Shown one piece after another: positions 5,380 through 6,961 of a stretch of 6,961 nucleotides of DNA. Position numbers and translations under genes: made by a program. Each line of letters begins with the position of its first letter. Position 1 is the first letter of the stretch. A model generated the notes under the pieces. It was not told the DNA's origin, did no database searches, and was given only the letters and a program-made list of their open reading frames with translations. The stretch is from Candidatus Peregrinibacteria bacterium (lineage in GTDB: Bacteria; Patescibacteriota; Gracilibacteria; UM-FILTER-43-11): contig JAFGNE010000042.1 in the NCBI GenBank assembly GCA_016927155.1, forward strand, positions 1-6,961. Direction: 5' to 3'.

Positions 5380-6309
5380 ATGATATTAAATAGAATAAAA
5401 CATATGTTTTTCCGCCTTAGCCCGGAAGAAAAAGTGGCGGGCCTCGGCATGCTCGTCGCGCTCGTCGCGCTATTCATGCCGTGGTATTCGGTGGTCTTCA
5501 CGTTCGACAAAAAAAGCGTCTCCCAGTCGGGGTTTGCCGGTGATTTGGGGGTCCTTGGTTTCATCATTTTCATCATGGTCATCCTGGCCGCGCTTACCCT
5601 GACGGGCGAATACCTCCATTTCCGCCTGCCCCGGCTGGGTTACGGCAAGGAGCAGATTTTGCTTTTCCTGATGGGGGAAAGCGCGTTCCTCACGCTCATC
5701 GCCATCGCGGTTTACACCAAAAGGTCGCTGGAATTCACCAGCGCGGAATTGCGTTTCGGCATTTATCTGGCGCTTGTCGGCGCGCTGCTTTCCACTTTCG
5801 CCGTTTACGCCCAGATGCAGAAGTTCAGGAAAAAAGACGTCGAGTCGTTTTTTGAACATCCGGAACCGAAACCGAAAAAATCCCGCGCCATAAAGGAAGA
5901 AGCCATCGAAGAGGCGGGTGAAGAAGCGGAAAAGGGGCTTTTTGAGCCGGAAAAGGAAATGCCGCTTTCCGAAGAATCTGATTTTTTGGTGGACCGGGGG
6001 GTGGAAGAGGAGGCGTTGCCCGAAAAAACCGAAACGGTTGATGAATTTGAACCTGAACCGGAACCGGAAGATCAGGAAATTGCCGAGGAAGAACCTGCCG
6101 TAGAAGCGGCTGAAGAAGAACCCGTGGCCGAAGAAGAAATCCTGGAAGAGGAAATCGTTGAGATAGAAACGGAACAGGCCGAAGAAGAGCTTCCGGCCGA
6201 AAAAGAGCCGCCTGAAGAGGAAGACCAAAAGGAAAAAAATGAGGAAGAGGAAAGGGAAGACAAAAAGAAAGACAGCGCCCTAAAGCTTGATTTTTATCAG
6301 GACGAGTAA
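5380..6309 (+). CDS. Four-helix membrane protein with long acidic C-terminal tail
   Basis: The 309-residue protein begins with a short basic N-terminus and has four predicted membrane helices at about 21-40 (ending FMPWYSVVF), 57-76, 93-112 and 127-146. A soluble tail from about 150 to 309 is dominated by Glu with Pro and Ala (for example EPEPEPEDQEIAEEEP), and ends in a distinct less acidic peptide, SALKLDFYQDE. The tail is likely disordered and cytoplasmic if both termini face inward, as the basic ends of TM1 and TM4 suggest. I do not recognise the family. The frame is open further upstream, into the antisense of the glycosyltransferase, so that part is excluded. ATG 5380 and ATG 5404 both fit; codons 5383-5403 are AT-rich and use rare-looking ATA, TTA and AGA, so 5404 (301 residues) may be the true start. 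The next gene follows after 15 nt. Confidence 0.8.
   Translation: MILNRIKHMFFRLSPEEKVAGLGMLVALVALFMPWYSVVFTFDKKSVSQSGFAGDLGVLGFIIFIMVILAALTLTGEYLHFRLPRLGYGKEQILLFLMGESAFLTLIAIAVYTKRSLEFTSAELRFGIYLALVGALLSTFAVYAQMQKFRKKDVESFFEHPEPKPKKSRAIKEEAIEEAGEEAEKGLFEPEKEMPLSEESDFLVDRGVEEEALPEKTETVDEFEPEPEPEDQEIAEEEPAVEAAEEEPVAEEEILEEEIVEIETEQAEEELPAEKEPPEEEDQKEKNEEEEREDKKKDSALKLDFYQDE
5452..5469 (+). repeat. Tandem 9-bp duplication within the first membrane helix
   Basis: CTCGTCGCG occurs twice in direct succession (5452-5460 and 5461-5469). It adds in-frame residues to the hydrophobic stretch LVALVAL of transmembrane helix 1. An in-frame duplication of this size could alter helix length without breaking the gene. 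It may be a recent slippage event or chance. Confidence 0.6.
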
Positions 6310-6324
6310 TACAATCGCTTTCCT

Positions 6325-6627
6325 ATGGCATCCAGCGACCAACAATCCGGCGAACCGAAACCTGCCGACAGGGATTACGTCGAAATCGTTAAATCCGATA
6401 TCGTGCCGGATCCGCAGTACATAAAAGATACCGGCGTTCCCGCCAAAATCGTCTATTATTGCCTGGATTGCCAGAAGATAGTCCCTCCCAAACGCATCGG
6501 CAACAAATTCCGCTTCGGCTGCACGGTGTGTAATGGTGAAAATGTCACCTTCGGCACCGAGAAATCCATCGCCAATTACTACCGTCTCCATTCGGCAAAA
6601 AAGGAAACGGCCGAGAAACAAAAATAA
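6325..6627 (+). CDS. Small zinc-ribbon protein of unknown function
   Basis: This 100-residue protein has two CxxC knuckles, Cys46-Cys49 (YYCLDC) and Cys66-Cys69 (GCTVC), separated by 16 residues including a basic hairpin (PPKRIGNKFRF). This is a typical zinc-ribbon spacing. It is followed by NGENVTFGTEKSIANYYRL at 70-88, which has the look of a conserved family end. The N-terminus (1-40) is polar and likely flexible, and the C-terminus is Lys/Glu-rich. There is no signal peptide or membrane segment, so it is cytoplasmic. Zinc ribbons commonly bind nucleic acid or protein; no specific partner can be named. It lies 15 nt after the membrane protein gene and 27 nt before the lipoprotein gene, so the three are probably cotranscribed. 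No Shine-Dalgarno site is visible. The gene call is strong and the function unknown. Confidence 0.85.
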   Translation: MASSDQQSGEPKPADRDYVEIVKSDIVPDPQYIKDTGVPAKIVYYCLDCQKIVPPKRIGNKFRFGCTVCNGENVTFGTEKSIANYYRLHSAKKETAEKQK

Positions 6628-6654
6628 AACAGGCTATCCCTAATCTTTACCCCC

Positions 6655-6961
6655 ATGAAAAAGCTTATTTTTGTTTTTGCCGTCCTGGTGGCGCTTGTTA
6701 TTGTGGCGGGTTGCAACGCGCGCCGGAATGGCGGAGAGACCATCAAATTTAATCCCAAAATTGAAGGCGTTACCGAAGAGACGGCCACAGTAGTTGTTCC
6801 GGCTGATGAACCGGCTTCCAAAAAACCCCTGGAGCTGAAAGCAGACCTTCCCCCCAATCCCATAAAAACATCATCGCTTCCTTCTTCAGGGCCGGGCCTT
6901 TTTGTGTTGCTGGGTGCGTCTGTTTTTGGCGGGATAAGTTATATGGGGATTCGTCGGTTTA
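6655..6961 (+). CDS. Short lipoprotein with LPxxG-type C-terminal tail (partial, runs off window)
   Basis: The frame opens at ATG 6655 and is still open at the window edge, with 102 codons visible. Residues 1-19 form a lipoprotein signal peptide (MKK, then a hydrophobic core LIFVFAVLVALVIV), and a lipobox VAGC places the lipid-bearing Cys at residue 20. Residues 21-74 are a short polar, Pro-rich spacer with no recognised domain. From 75 comes LPSSGPG, then the hydrophobic stretch LFVLLGASVFGGISYMG (81-97... about 17 residues), then Arg100-Arg101. This order (LPxxG-like motif, hydrophobic helix, basic end) is that of a sortase-type sorting signal or a related C-terminal anchor. The protein would thus be exported and held at the cell surface, perhaps at both ends. 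No sortase is in the window. The stop probably lies only a few codons beyond the edge. Confidence 0.8.
   Translation, partial: MKKLIFVFAVLVALVIVAGCNARRNGGETIKFNPKIEGVTEETATVVVPADEPASKKPLELKADLPPNPIKTSSLPSSGPGLFVLLGASVFGGISYMGIRRF

Noticed and set aside
5470..6228. A 252-codon open frame on the - strand opposite the acidic-tail membrane protein
   Set aside because: It encodes a Phe/Arg-rich sequence that is simply the complement of GAA/GAG-rich codons. The + strand frame has clear membrane helices and fits the operon.

Overview
Organism: the window looks like a bacterial chromosome segment using the standard bacterial code (TGA serves as the nadK stop, which argues against the UGA=Gly code of some candidate-phylum bacteria). 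Short intergenic gaps, few clear Shine-Dalgarno sites, several small orphan proteins, a compact HicBA module and a C-terminal LPxxG-PG sorting-like tail together suggest a Candidate Phyla Radiation (Patescibacteria) lineage, perhaps near Peregrinibacteria. This is inference from style; no marker gene is present. | Layout: (1) 1-107 holds the terminator of an upstream transcript, whose 3' arm contains the -35 box of a strong extended -10 promoter. (2) 108-2658 carries two + strand genes of unknown function: a 113-residue acidic helical protein and a roughly 719-residue soluble, mostly helical protein with a beta-rich C-terminus. The large gene appears to have its own promoter inside the 3' end of the small one. 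An 8-C run lies just before its stop. (3) 2659-2918 is an intergenic stretch with a coding-like remnant, hairpins, an inverted repeat and a good promoter. (4) 2919-3336 is a hicB-hicA type II toxin-antitoxin pair with an 8-nt overlap. (5) 3337-5321 on the - strand is a two-gene operon: a GT4 glycosyltransferase followed by NAD kinase. Its end abuts the hicA stop with no base between. (6) 5322-5379 is a short divergent promoter region. (7) 5380-6961 on the + strand is a tight run of three genes: a four-helix membrane protein with a long acidic tail, a small zinc-ribbon protein, and a short lipoprotein with an LPxxG-type C-terminal tail that runs off the window. | How it works together: nadK (NADP synthesis) and the glycosyltransferase are ordinary housekeeping and envelope functions. 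HicBA is a self-contained, probably mobile module. The terminal three-gene cluster looks envelope-related, with a membrane protein and a surface-anchored protein separated by a putative zinc protein, but no pathway can be named. The most unusual items are the orphan large helical protein and the doubly anchored small surface protein. No defence system beyond HicBA, CRISPR array, tRNA, rRNA or transposase was seen.
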